A DNA stretch of 5,661 nt from Acidimicrobiia bacterium. Its GTDB lineage: Bacteria; Actinomycetota; Acidimicrobiia; Spongiisociales; UBA5794. The translations under genes and the position numbers were made by a program. Each line of letters opens with the position of its first letter. Position 1 is the stretch's first letter. The stretch spans positions 1 to 5,661 of the forward strand of contig JABDIW010000107.1 of the NCBI GenBank assembly GCA_013003515.1, read 5' to 3'. Below the pieces are notes generated by a model. That model had not been told where the DNA came from, did no database searches, and saw only the letters and a program-made list of their open reading frames with translations. Positions 1 through 5,661 of this stretch are shown in pieces.

Positions 1-339
1 ATCGCAGGGCTGTTCAGCAACGATGACGACGCAGCTGCCACGGTGGTGGCGGCCGCAAAGCGGGCCGGGGAGCGGGTGTGGCGCATGCCGCTGGCAGCCG
101 ACTACCGACCGATGATCGACTCGACGATCGCCGACATGAAGAACACCGGCGATCGGTGGGGTGGTGCGATCACCGCGGCGTTGCTTCTCGAGGAGTTCGT
201 CGGGGATGTGCCGTGGGTCCATCTCGACATCGCCGGACCGGGTCGAGCCGACTCGACCCGCCACTATGTGCAGAAGGGGGCCACCGGTTTCGGTGTTCGG
301 ACCCTCGTCGCCGTTGCCGAGGACCTCGCCGCCGGCTGA
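1..339 (+). CDS. pepA: Leucyl aminopeptidase (M17 family), C-terminal part, 5' end cut by window
   Basis: The frame is open from base 1 to the TGA at 337-339 and gives the last 112 residues of the protein. They match the end of the M17 (PepA) catalytic domain as I know it: GLFSNDDD, then RVWRMPL followed by a DYRPMIDS segment, IADMKN, GGAITAALLLEEFV, WVHLDIAGP and KGATGFGVRTLV, in the order found in E. coli PepA. M17 enzymes are cytosolic, usually hexameric, two-metal aminopeptidases that remove N-terminal residues, often Leu, from peptides. The metal ligands and catalytic Lys/Arg of the family lie upstream of the window edge, so activity cannot be judged here. The C-terminus looks complete. 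A 141-base gap separates it from the next gene on the same strand, and I see no strong intrinsic terminator in that gap. Family assignment is confident; true substrate preference is not known. Confidence 0.95.
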   Translation: MAGLFSNDDDAAATVVAAAKRAGERVWRMPLAADYRPMIDSTIADMKNTGDRWGGAITAALLLEEFVGDVPWVHLDIAGPGRADSTRHYVQKGATGFGVRTLVAVAEDLAAG

Positions 340-466
340 CACCTCGATTCATCCCGGTTCGGAGGGGCCCTTGGCCTGTCACGCGCTACCACTCTTGGTG
401 ATATTCCTCTCAAGAAACCACGCGGAGTGGTCGATACGGAAAGTGTTCACAACGAATACTCTCTGT

Positions 467-471
467 AGGAG
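467..471 (+). promoter_or_regulatory. Ribosome binding site of the CAP-domain gene
   Basis: AGGAG lies 9 bases upstream of the ATG at 481 and fixes the start of the secreted CAP protein. In the preceding gap (340-466) I see no convincing -35/-10 pair. A TTGGTG at 395-400 has no good partner hexamer at normal spacing. Confidence 0.8.
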
Positions 472-480
472 CACTCGAAC

Positions 481-1152
481 ATGGTCAGGCGAATCGCAGC
501 GATTCTGGGAGTCCTCACAGTCCTGGTCGCCGGCCTCGCCGCACCCGCCATGGCCGGCGCAGAGAGCAGCTTCGTAGCCGAGATCAATGCCGAGCGAGCC
601 GCCGCCGGTTTGGAGCCTCTCGAGGTCTACTGGGATCTCGTCGACGATGCCCGTGCCCACTCCCAGGTGATGATGGACGGTGATGATCTCCATCACAATC
701 CCAACCTGGGAAGCGTGACGACCGGCTGGTACTCCCTGGGCGAGAACGTCGGCGTCGGTCCGAGTGTCTCCTCGTTGCACACCGCGTTCATGAACTCGGC
801 CGGCCACCGCGCCAACATCCTCGGTGAGTACAACTACGTCGGTGTCGGTGTCGTCGTCGAGACCGACACCAAGATGTGGGTGACCGTTGTCTTCATGAGT
901 GGCCCCGAAGGGCTGGTCACACCACCTGAGCCCGAGCCGGCCCCTGAGCCTGAGCCGACTCCTGAGCCTGAGCCGACTCCTGAGCCTGAGCCCACTCCTG
1001 AGCCTGAACCGGCGCCCAAGCCGACCCCCGCTCCGAACCCACCCGCCGAGCGGACGGCTCCGAACCCGGTTGCCGAGGTGAAGCGAGCCGACCCGCCGCC
1101 GGTGTCGCCAGTCCTGCAGCACGTCGGTCTGATAACGATCCGCCCGGTCTAG
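481..1152 (+). CDS. Secreted CAP/SCP-domain protein (YkwD-like) with proline/glutamate-rich tail
   Basis: 223 residues from an ATG with a good AGGAG site. Residues 1-25 form a Sec signal peptide: MVRR, a hydrophobic core, and a likely cut after A-M-A at 23-25. Residues 29-140 are a CAP (SCP/PR1/YkwD) domain: FVAEINAERAAAGL near the start, H60 in ARAHS, E89 in LGENV, SAGHRANIL with H109, then YVGVGVVV and WVTVVFM. H60, E89 and H109 sit where CAP proteins carry their conserved cavity His/Glu residues. Residues 148-177 are five [P/A/T]PEPEP units, followed by a Pro-rich stretch to the end. No LPxTG motif or C-terminal membrane helix is visible, so the protein looks secreted or wall-trapped rather than anchored. 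Bacterial CAP proteins are often exported but their biochemical activity is mostly unproven; a role at the cell wall is inference. The gene ends in tandem in-frame TAG TAG, 4 bases from the convergent SpoIID-like gene. Confidence 0.92.
   Translation: MVRRIAAILGVLTVLVAGLAAPAMAGAESSFVAEINAERAAAGLEPLEVYWDLVDDARAHSQVMMDGDDLHHNPNLGSVTTGWYSLGENVGVGPSVSSLHTAFMNSAGHRANILGEYNYVGVGVVVETDTKMWVTVVFMSGPEGLVTPPEPEPAPEPEPTPEPEPTPEPEPTPEPEPAPKPTPAPNPPAERTAPNPVAEVKRADPPPVSPVLQHVGLITIRPV
922..1011 (+). repeat. 18-base tandem repeat, 5 units, encoding [P/A/T]PEPEP
   Basis: Five head-to-tail 18-base units start at 922, 940, 958, 976 and 994. The core unit is ACTCCTGAGCCTGAGCCG (Thr-Pro-Glu-Pro-Glu-Pro). The units at 958, 976 and 994 differ from one another by only one or two bases, the unit at 940 differs at its first codon, and the first unit is the most diverged. 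The sequence then decays into APKPTPAPNP-type coding. The repeat stays in frame whatever the copy number. Glu-Pro runs form stiff extended spacers in other envelope proteins such as TonB; a spacer role here is inference. Confidence 0.9.
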
Positions 1153-1156
1153 TAGG

Positions 1157-4100
1157 TCAGCCGCACTCGATCGGCAGACTCACCGTCGTCGTCCACGGCC
1201 CGGACCCCGTGGCTCGTGTCGTGATGTCGATGACGGCCACATGCCCCACCGGGGTCGTCGCGGCGATCTCGAGATCCCAGTCATTGGTGTTCTCGGCGGT
1301 TTCGCCGTCGGCAACCGCCGGGTACGGCGACTCCGTGTTGTAGAGGAGGCTCAGATACGGGTCCGATGTCGCCAGAGTCGATGTGACCCCATCGATCGGG
1401 CCCCCGGTCTGGTTGGTGAGCATCACGTAGAGCTCGATCGTCTCGCCGCATTGCGCTCGCTTGTCGTTGTTGCCGATCGAGTCGCCACGCACTCCATCGT
1501 CGACGACGAATCCACCGAACGTCATCGTCTCGACCGAGTCGCCGACGCATTCGATGGCCGGAAGGCGGTAGTCGAGTGTCCACGGACCACCTTCGCTGGA
1601 CTCGACGACCAGGCGAATCCCTGGCTCGTGACCGTGCGGGGTTCCCGGCGAGAGGACGATGTCGAAGTCGTTGGAGTTCCGAGCGGACCCGGACTCCGGG
1701 ATCGTCGGGTACGGAGATGACGTGTTGTGGAGGATGGTCAGGTAGGCGTCGTCGGTTGCCAGGGACACCGCTGTCGTCTCGTAGGTCGTCCCGGAGGTCG
1801 AGGCGAGGTCCACGTACAGCTCGATCGTCTCGCCACACGCCGCGACGCCGTCGTTGTTGCCCACCGAATCCCCGCGGGGACCGTCATCGATCACGAGTCC
1901 GGCGATGGCCAACGGTGCGACCGGAGGGGCGTCGACGGGGAGTGCGTCCCCTCCGCAATCCACCTCGAACACGATGGGTACGGCGACGGGCTCGGTCAGA
2001 CCGGCAGCCACGACTGTGATCGTTCCCGACACGATGTGTCCCGATGGCGTGTTCGGTGACAGGGCGATGTCCCAATCGTTGCGGTTGATGCCGGTCGCCC
2101 CTGCAGGGAGGGCGGGATAGACCGAAGTCGTGTTGTGGAGCAACGTGGCAACGGGGTCGTGGAGGTCGAGTGATGCCTCGACGGACGAGAGGTCGGTGGC
2201 ACCGGTGTTCGTCAGGGGCACATAGAGCTCGATCGTCTCCGAGCATGCGGCGAGGCCGTCGTTGTTGCCTTCGCTGTCTCCCGTGGGGCCGTCATCGATG
2301 GTGATCGGCTCGGCGACCAGGGACGGCGCCGTGTCGGTGAAGCATGACACCGGCATCAATGCCTCGATCTCCCAGGGGCCGCCCTCGGCCGATGCCACCT
2401 CGAGGCGCAGCTCGCCAACGTGACCGTCGGGTGCGGAAGGCAAGACGGCGATGTCCCAGTCGTTGAGGTTGGCGCCCGTGGACCCGCCCGGGATGTCGTC
2501 CGCAGACGACGTCGTGTTGTGAAGAACAGCGAGATGGGGGTCGGCCGACTCGATGGTCATGCTGACTCCCGTGAGGGTCCCGGCGAGGACGTTGCGGACG
2601 GTGGTTCGTAGCTCGACGGTCTCGCCACAGTGGGCGATCCCGTCGTTGTTGCCGATGCTGTCGCCGGTGGGCCCGTCGTCGATGTCGATGCCGTACAGCT
2701 CCACGCCGTTGTCGCCGAGACCGCCACATGGCGGGGGACCGGTGATCGGGTTGCCGATGCTGGTGATCTGTGGGGAGCGGAGCCCGAGAGCGGTCCGCAG
2801 GTTGCGGGTCGGCCGGATGTCGACGAGCCCCGCCCCATCGGTGAATCGGATCTCGGCGGCGGCACCCGACGGCGAGCAGGTGACGATGTCGACGGTTGCC
2901 ACCTCGGAGCCCTCGGGCCAACCGAGGTTGGCGGCGACGTCAGATGCACTCAGGACGACCGTCCAGGAGGCACGGGGGTTTCCGACCGCAGGGTCGATGG
3001 CCCAGTGGTCGTCGACGCTGATGAGGTAGGGGACCGGGGAGGTGAACCCGACCTCGGCAGGCTCGGTGCGTCCGAAACTCGACGAGTAGTAGAACGTCTG
3101 GACGGGGATGGGGGAGCCACCGAAGGTCGCCGCCGGGTGGGCGCGAACCTGTCCCGCGGTGGTGACCACTGCCTGCTCCCACTGCTCGTGGCCGAGCCCG
3201 ACGTGGCCAAACCCGACGTACCGCTGGTCGACGGTGGTGTCATAGATCTGGCAATGGCACCAGGGCCGATCCTCGGGGTCACCGCGGACGATGGCTCGAT
3301 GCACCGCATACGATCGGGCGGCGATCGCCTGTGCCTCCAACGCGGCTTGACCGTTGGGACCGTCGACGGGGAGTCCCCAGTAGTAGGGCATCTCCGAGAT
3401 GCCGCGGACGTAGTCGTCGACATCGATCTCGAGGACGAGGTGGAACGAAGGCGTGTCATCGTCGGGCCTGATGTGGAGGCTGCCGTAGGAGTAGGCGCAG
3501 GGTCGTTGCACCGTCGAGGGGACGGCGTTCCAGTCCGCCAGGGTGCACGCCGCGCCATCCGGCGAACCTTCGTGATGGGCGACGTTGGCGATGGTGAAAC
3601 TGGACGTGGGGGTGGCGGAGAATCCGTCCCAAGTGATATCGACGTCGCAGGGGCCCGGCTCGCCCGCCGTCTCGCCGATGGTGATCACGCACATCGGTTC
3701 GGTGGCGGTCTCATCTTCGGCCGTCTCCTCTGCGACGACCTCGATCCGGAGTGTCGAGTTCGGGTCGAGCACGAGAGCGGTATCGCCGGTGGTCAGAGTG
3801 GCTGGGGCCGCTTCGGTGGCGAGGACTTCGAGATCCAGGTCGACCGACACCGCCTCCCGTTCGAGGTTCACCCAGATCGGGCCTGGATCGGCGAAGTCGG
3901 CTCCCAGCAGACCCGATGTCGTGTCCTGGTAGTAGTGGGCAAGGATCTCGTCGGCAGTCGCTGCGTCGAGGAGCGCCTGTCCATACGCGCCGTACTGGCT
4001 GAGCCCCACGCCGTGGCCCCATCCACCGCCCTGGATGGTGATCTCAGACGATGGGACAGGCTCGGCACGGACGGTCGGGGGCGCAGAGACGAGCGTCACT

Positions 4101-4162
4101 GCAGTGGCAAGGAGAAGAAGGACGATGGCTCGAGCGAGCACACGCCGATATGTGGAGATCAC
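1157..4162 (-). CDS. Secreted SpoIID/LytB-like protein with four C-terminal repeat modules
   Basis: 1001 residues from a GTG at 4162, chosen because TTGGAG lies 6 bases upstream and the product then begins with a compact signal peptide (ISTYRR, hydrophobic core, likely cut after V-R-A near residue 33). A GTG at 4228 with CAGGAG 9 bases upstream would add 22 residues and is a real alternative. SpoIID-family signs: GGGWGHGVGLSQYGA at 45-59, ILAHYY at 73-78, YGSLHIRP at 226-233, DVDDYVRGISEMP at 247-259, QAIAARSYAVHRA at 278-290, CHCQIYD at 302-308, VDQRYVGFG at 311-319, YYSSSFGRTEP near 358-368, and LRTALGL near 455. In SpoIID, which cleaves glycan strands of peptidoglycan as a lytic transglycosylase, the catalytic Glu lies in the xxEMP motif; here that is E257. 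The paired Cys at 302/304 recall the family's metal or disulfide cysteines. Residues 492-1000 are four ~116-residue modules. No wall or membrane anchor follows. Extracellular glycan cleavage is inference. The upstream neighbour on the same strand is moeB. Confidence 0.88.
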   Translation of the reverse strand: MISTYRRVLARAIVLLLLATAVTLVSAPPTVRAEPVPSSEITIQGGGWGHGVGLSQYGAYGQALLDAATADEILAHYYQDTTSGLLGADFADPGPIWVNLEREAVSVDLDLEVLATEAAPATLTTGDTALVLDPNSTLRIEVVAEETAEDETATEPMCVITIGETAGEPGPCDVDITWDGFSATPTSSFTIANVAHHEGSPDGAACTLADWNAVPSTVQRPCAYSYGSLHIRPDDDTPSFHLVLEIDVDDYVRGISEMPYYWGLPVDGPNGQAALEAQAIAARSYAVHRAIVRGDPEDRPWCHCQIYDTTVDQRYVGFGHVGLGHEQWEQAVVTTAGQVRAHPAATFGGSPIPVQTFYYSSSFGRTEPAEVGFTSPVPYLISVDDHWAIDPAVGNPRASWTVVLSASDVAANLGWPEGSEVATVDIVTCSPSGAAAEIRFTDGAGLVDIRPTRNLRTALGLRSPQITSIGNPITGPPPCGGLGDNGVELYGIDIDDGPTGDSIGNNDGIAHCGETVELRTTVRNVLAGTLTGVSMTIESADPHLAVLHNTTSSADDIPGGSTGANLNDWDIAVLPSAPDGHVGELRLEVASAEGGPWEIEALMPVSCFTDTAPSLVAEPITIDDGPTGDSEGNNDGLAACSETIELYVPLTNTGATDLSSVEASLDLHDPVATLLHNTTSVYPALPAGATGINRNDWDIALSPNTPSGHIVSGTITVVAAGLTEPVAVPIVFEVDCGGDALPVDAPPVAPLAIAGLVIDDGPRGDSVGNNDGVAACGETIELYVDLASTSGTTYETTAVSLATDDAYLTILHNTSSPYPTIPESGSARNSNDFDIVLSPGTPHGHEPGIRLVVESSEGGPWTLDYRLPAIECVGDSVETMTFGGFVVDDGVRGDSIGNNDKRAQCGETIELYVMLTNQTGGPIDGVTSTLATSDPYLSLLYNTESPYPAVADGETAENTNDWDLEIAATTPVGHVAVIDITTRATGSGPWTTTVSLPIECG
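1163..2689 (-). repeat. Four tandem ~116-residue modules in the SpoIID-like protein
   Basis: Copies in protein order lie at 2342-2689, 1955-2305, 1547-1894 and 1163-1510, with 12-20 residue linkers. Each copy begins with a hydrophobic strand and DDGxxGDSxGNND. It continues with C(G/S)ETxEL, a strand, a dipeptide-rich turn ending in L(H/Y)NTxS, then NDWDI or NDFDI, a TPxGH-like turn, usually GPW, and a final Cys just before the module ends. Copy 2 is the most diverged: it has CSE in place of CGE, TEP in place of GPW, and a longer linker after it. At DNA level the 12-mer GTCGTTGTTGCC (plus strand) recurs in all four copies, at 1463, 1850, 2258 and 2642. The pattern resembles bacterial extracellular beta-sandwich modules; one disulfide per module and cation binding by the Asp/Asn loop are inference. 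Confidence 0.9.
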
Positions 4163-4168
4163 GCACCA

Positions 4169-4174
4169 CTCCAA
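4169..4174 (-). promoter_or_regulatory. Ribosome binding site favouring the GTG start at 4162
   Basis: On the minus strand TTGGAG is followed by a 6-base spacer and GTG (4162-4160). This start gives a signal peptide of normal length. A competing CAGGAG at 4243-4238 lies 9 bases upstream of the in-frame GTG at 4228, which would give an unusually long 30-odd-residue n-region before the hydrophobic core. Confidence 0.55.
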
Positions 4175-4257
4175 CGATTGACGGTCTCCGCCCAGAGCCC
4201 GCGAAAAAGATACCACACCTCCGATCACCCAACGCGACTCCTGACTGCGGTCGGTTG

Positions 4258-5430
4258 TCAGGTGCGGGGGATCGTCCCCGCAGAAGCGCAGGCGTCGTCG
4301 TAATCGACGAGCACCGGGGTTCGATCGTCATGGCCGCACGCCGCGCACTCCGGGTCCCGGTGCATCGCCAGTGACTCGAACCGCTCGTCGAGGGCGTCGT
4401 ACACGAGGAGACGATTGACGAGAGGGCGCCCGATGCCGAGGATCATCTTGATGGCCTCCATGGCCAGGATCGACCCGACGACGCCGGGCAACACTCCGAG
4501 GACCCCCGCCTCGACACACGATGGGGCAAGTTCGGGAGGTGGCGGCAGGGGGAACAGGCAGCGGTAGCACGGCCCGTCGCCAGGACGGAAGACCGCCACC
4601 TGGCCTTCGAACTTGAAGATGGAACCGTGCACCACCGGCAATCCGAGATGGATCGAGGCGTCGTTGACCAGGTACCGGGTGGGGAAGTTGTCGGAGCCAT
4701 CGATCACGAGGTCGTAGCGGGACATGATGTCGAGGGCGTTGGCGGCGTCGAGGCGGTCCTGATACGCCTCGACCTTCACATCGGGATTGAGGGCCATCAG
4801 CGTCTCCCGGGCCGACGCCACCTTGGCCTGACCGATGCGGTCCAGTTTGTGGAGGATCTGGCGCTGCAGGTTCGAGCTGTCGACGAGGTCGAAGTCCACG
4901 ATGCCGATGGTCCCCACGCCGGCTGCGGCGAGGTACAGGGCTGCCGGCGAGGAGAGCCCGCCGGCGCCGACGATCAGCACGCTGGATTCGAGAAGACGGC
5001 TCTGTCCCTGCTCGCCGACTTCGAGCAGGCTGGTGTGCCTGCTGTATCGGGCTCGCTGTTCGTCGGACAGGTCAGCGGACGACGACCACGTGCGCCCCTC
5101 TGCCCTCCACCGTGCCAGGCCCCCGGCCATGGAGGCCACGTTGGCGTATCCCAGATCCTCGAGCGTGGCGGCGGCAAGAGCCGATCGTTCCCCCACCGAG
5201 CAGAACAGGACGATCTCCCGGTCACGGTCTGGAACGCGCTGGGCGATGGTGGATTCGAGGACACCGCGCGGCATGCGCAAGGCCGTATCGAGGCTTCCTC
5301 CATCTGACTCGTTCGTCTCGCGGACGTCGATGAGGATCGCTGAGCCCGCAGCGATGCGTTGCTCGACCTCGGCAGGGGTCAGCTCGGTGATCCGGCTGCG
5401 GGCAGCAGCGACGAGTTCGGCGTAGTCCAT
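4258..5430 (-). CDS. moeB: Rhodanese-ThiF/MoeB fusion: sulfur-carrier adenylyltransferase with N-terminal rhodanese domain
   Basis: 390 residues from ATG 5430 (MDYAEL). The frame stays open further upstream, but that stretch overlaps the real sir2 coding in another frame. Residues 17-112 are a rhodanese domain with LIDVRE at 33-38 and the active-site loop CSVGERS at 77-83 (C77 would carry the persulfide). Residues 128-390 are a ThiF/MoeB E1-like domain: nucleotide loop GAGGLSSP at 155-162, DFDLVDSSNLQRQIL at 179-193, DGSDNFPTRYLVND at 244-257, conserved SCVEAGVLG with C305, and zinc cysteines CYRC (288/291) with CAAC (362/365). Such enzymes adenylate the C-terminal Gly-Gly of a ubiquitin-like carrier (MoaD, ThiS or CysO type) in the cytosol so that sulfur can be loaded. 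No carrier gene lies in the window, so the pathway (molybdopterin, thiamine, cysteine) is open. No clear Shine-Dalgarno site precedes the ATG. The sir2 stop is 34 bases upstream, suggesting one transcript. Confidence 0.93.
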   Translation of the reverse strand: MDYAELVAAARSRITELTPAEVEQRIAAGSAILIDVRETNESDGGSLDTALRMPRGVLESTIAQRVPDRDREIVLFCSVGERSALAAATLEDLGYANVASMAGGLARWRAEGRTWSSSADLSDEQRARYSRHTSLLEVGEQGQSRLLESSVLIVGAGGLSSPAALYLAAAGVGTIGIVDFDLVDSSNLQRQILHKLDRIGQAKVASARETLMALNPDVKVEAYQDRLDAANALDIMSRYDLVIDGSDNFPTRYLVNDASIHLGLPVVHGSIFKFEGQVAVFRPGDGPCYRCLFPLPPPPELAPSCVEAGVLGVLPGVVGSILAMEAIKMILGIGRPLVNRLLVYDALDERFESLAMHRDPECAACGHDDRTPVLVDYDDACASAGTIPRT

Positions 5431-5464
5431 GGAGCGGCGAGCGTACCGGCTGGCGGTGGTTCCG

Positions 5465-5661
5465 TCAGCCGGCGAGGGCGGCTGCGATGGCGGGCACGGC
5501 CTCGCCTGCCGGGGCCGCCACCACGGCGCTGGCGAGTCGGTCGTGATCGGTCGCCCCCAGGTTGACGATGACCATGGGGTGACCGGCGGCGACGACGTCG
5601 AGCGGCACGAAAGCCGCCGGGTAGACGGACAGGGTCGAGCCGATGACGAGCACACCGTCGG
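5465..5661 (-). CDS. Sir2-family NAD-dependent protein deacylase, C-terminal part, 5' end cut by window
   Basis: The last 64 residues of a protein that runs off the right edge, ending at the TGA at 5467-5465. They match the end of the Sir2 Rossmann domain: DGVLVIGSTLSVYPAAFVP corresponds to the family's LVIGTSLxVxPAxxLP segment, followed by HPMVIVNLGAT with N and T where NAD-contacting residues fall, D-RLASAVV, and AGEAVPAI at the end. Sir2 enzymes (bacterial CobB type) remove acetyl or other acyl groups from lysines in the cytosol, using NAD and releasing nicotinamide. The catalytic His and the zinc-binding Cys are upstream, outside the window. An in-frame GTG at 5653 is internal to the conserved strand and is not a start. 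The gene leads into moeB across 34 bases. Family assignment is strong; substrate is unknown. Confidence 0.9.
   Translation of the reverse strand, partial: DGVLVIGSTLSVYPAAFVPLDVVAAGHPMVIVNLGATDHDRLASAVVAAPAGEAVPAIAAALAG

Noticed and set aside
361..380. GC-rich GGGGCCC/GGCC stretch after pepA, considered as a terminator
   Set aside because: It does not form a stable stem-loop of useful length and has no T-run after it.
417..431. Inverted repeat ACCAC-GCGGA-GTGGT upstream of the CAP gene, considered as terminator or operator
   Set aside because: A 5-base stem with no T-run is too short to call in GC-rich DNA, and no second copy is seen nearby.
379..1122. Minus-strand open frame (247 codons) opposite the CAP gene, with an RLRSRLRL repeat
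   Set aside because: The repeat is only the reverse complement of the Pro-Glu coding repeat. The plus-strand CAP protein has a signal peptide, conserved motifs and an RBS, so it is the real gene.
1193..1212. CCACGG/CCGTGG inverted repeat, considered as a shared bidirectional terminator
   Set aside because: It lies within coding sequence for the conserved GPW part of the last module, has only 6 base pairs with an 8-base loop, and lacks a T-run on either strand.
2630..4303. Long plus-strand open frame (557 codons) opposite the SpoIID-like gene
   Set aside because: It lies antisense to a gene with strong family motifs, signal peptide and repeat structure. Its product is a Val/Asp/Gly/Arg-rich string with no recognisable domain, as expected for the opposite strand of a GC-rich gene.
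5431..5655. N-terminal extension of the rhodanese-MoeB frame up to 5655
   Set aside because: This stretch overlaps the Sir2 C-terminus in another frame, and its translation is a Ser/Pro/Arg-rich shadow. The rhodanese family usually begins near the MDYAEL start.

Overview
The window comes from a GC-rich bacterial chromosome. By eye G+C is around two thirds, though I did not count it, and coding is dense with G/C-ending codons. The gene content fits a Gram-positive-type high-GC actinobacterium: two Sec-exported envelope proteins, one SpoIID/LytB-like and one CAP/SCP-like, next to ordinary housekeeping genes. A lineage such as Acidimicrobiia would fit, but that is inference from protein style and cannot be settled here. 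I see no mobile element, phage gene, CRISPR array, rRNA or tRNA.

Layout, left to right. Bases 1-339 (+) hold the C-terminal end of a leucyl aminopeptidase (M17, PepA type), cut by the window edge. Bases 340-480 are a 141-base gap with no convincing terminator or promoter, ending in a clear ribosome binding site. Bases 481-1152 (+) encode a secreted CAP-domain protein with a proline/glutamate-rich tail built from an 18-base tandem repeat. Its stop codon lies only 4 bases from the stop codon of the large gene arriving from the other strand. Bases 1157-4162 (-) encode a roughly 1000-residue secreted SpoIID/LytB-like protein. Its N-terminal half is the SpoIID region, with the GHGxGxSQxGA motif at the front. 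Its C-terminal half is four copies of a ~116-residue module with an Asp/Asn/Gly-rich loop and two conserved cysteines. Upstream on the same strand, bases 4258-5430 (-) encode a rhodanese-ThiF/MoeB fusion, and bases 5465-5661 (-) are the C-terminal end of a Sir2-family NAD-dependent deacylase, cut by the right edge.

How they fit together. The minus-strand genes sir2, moeB-rhodanese and the SpoIID-like gene follow each other with short gaps (34 and about 95 bases) and may be co-transcribed. The first two are cytoplasmic: NAD-dependent deacylation, and activation of a ubiquitin-like sulfur carrier. The third works outside the membrane, so shared transcription need not mean shared function. The CAP protein and the SpoIID-like protein are both predicted to be exported and are encoded tail to tail, which suggests but does not prove a common role in the cell envelope. 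The most interesting item is the four-module tail of the SpoIID-like protein; I cannot assign the module to a named family with confidence.
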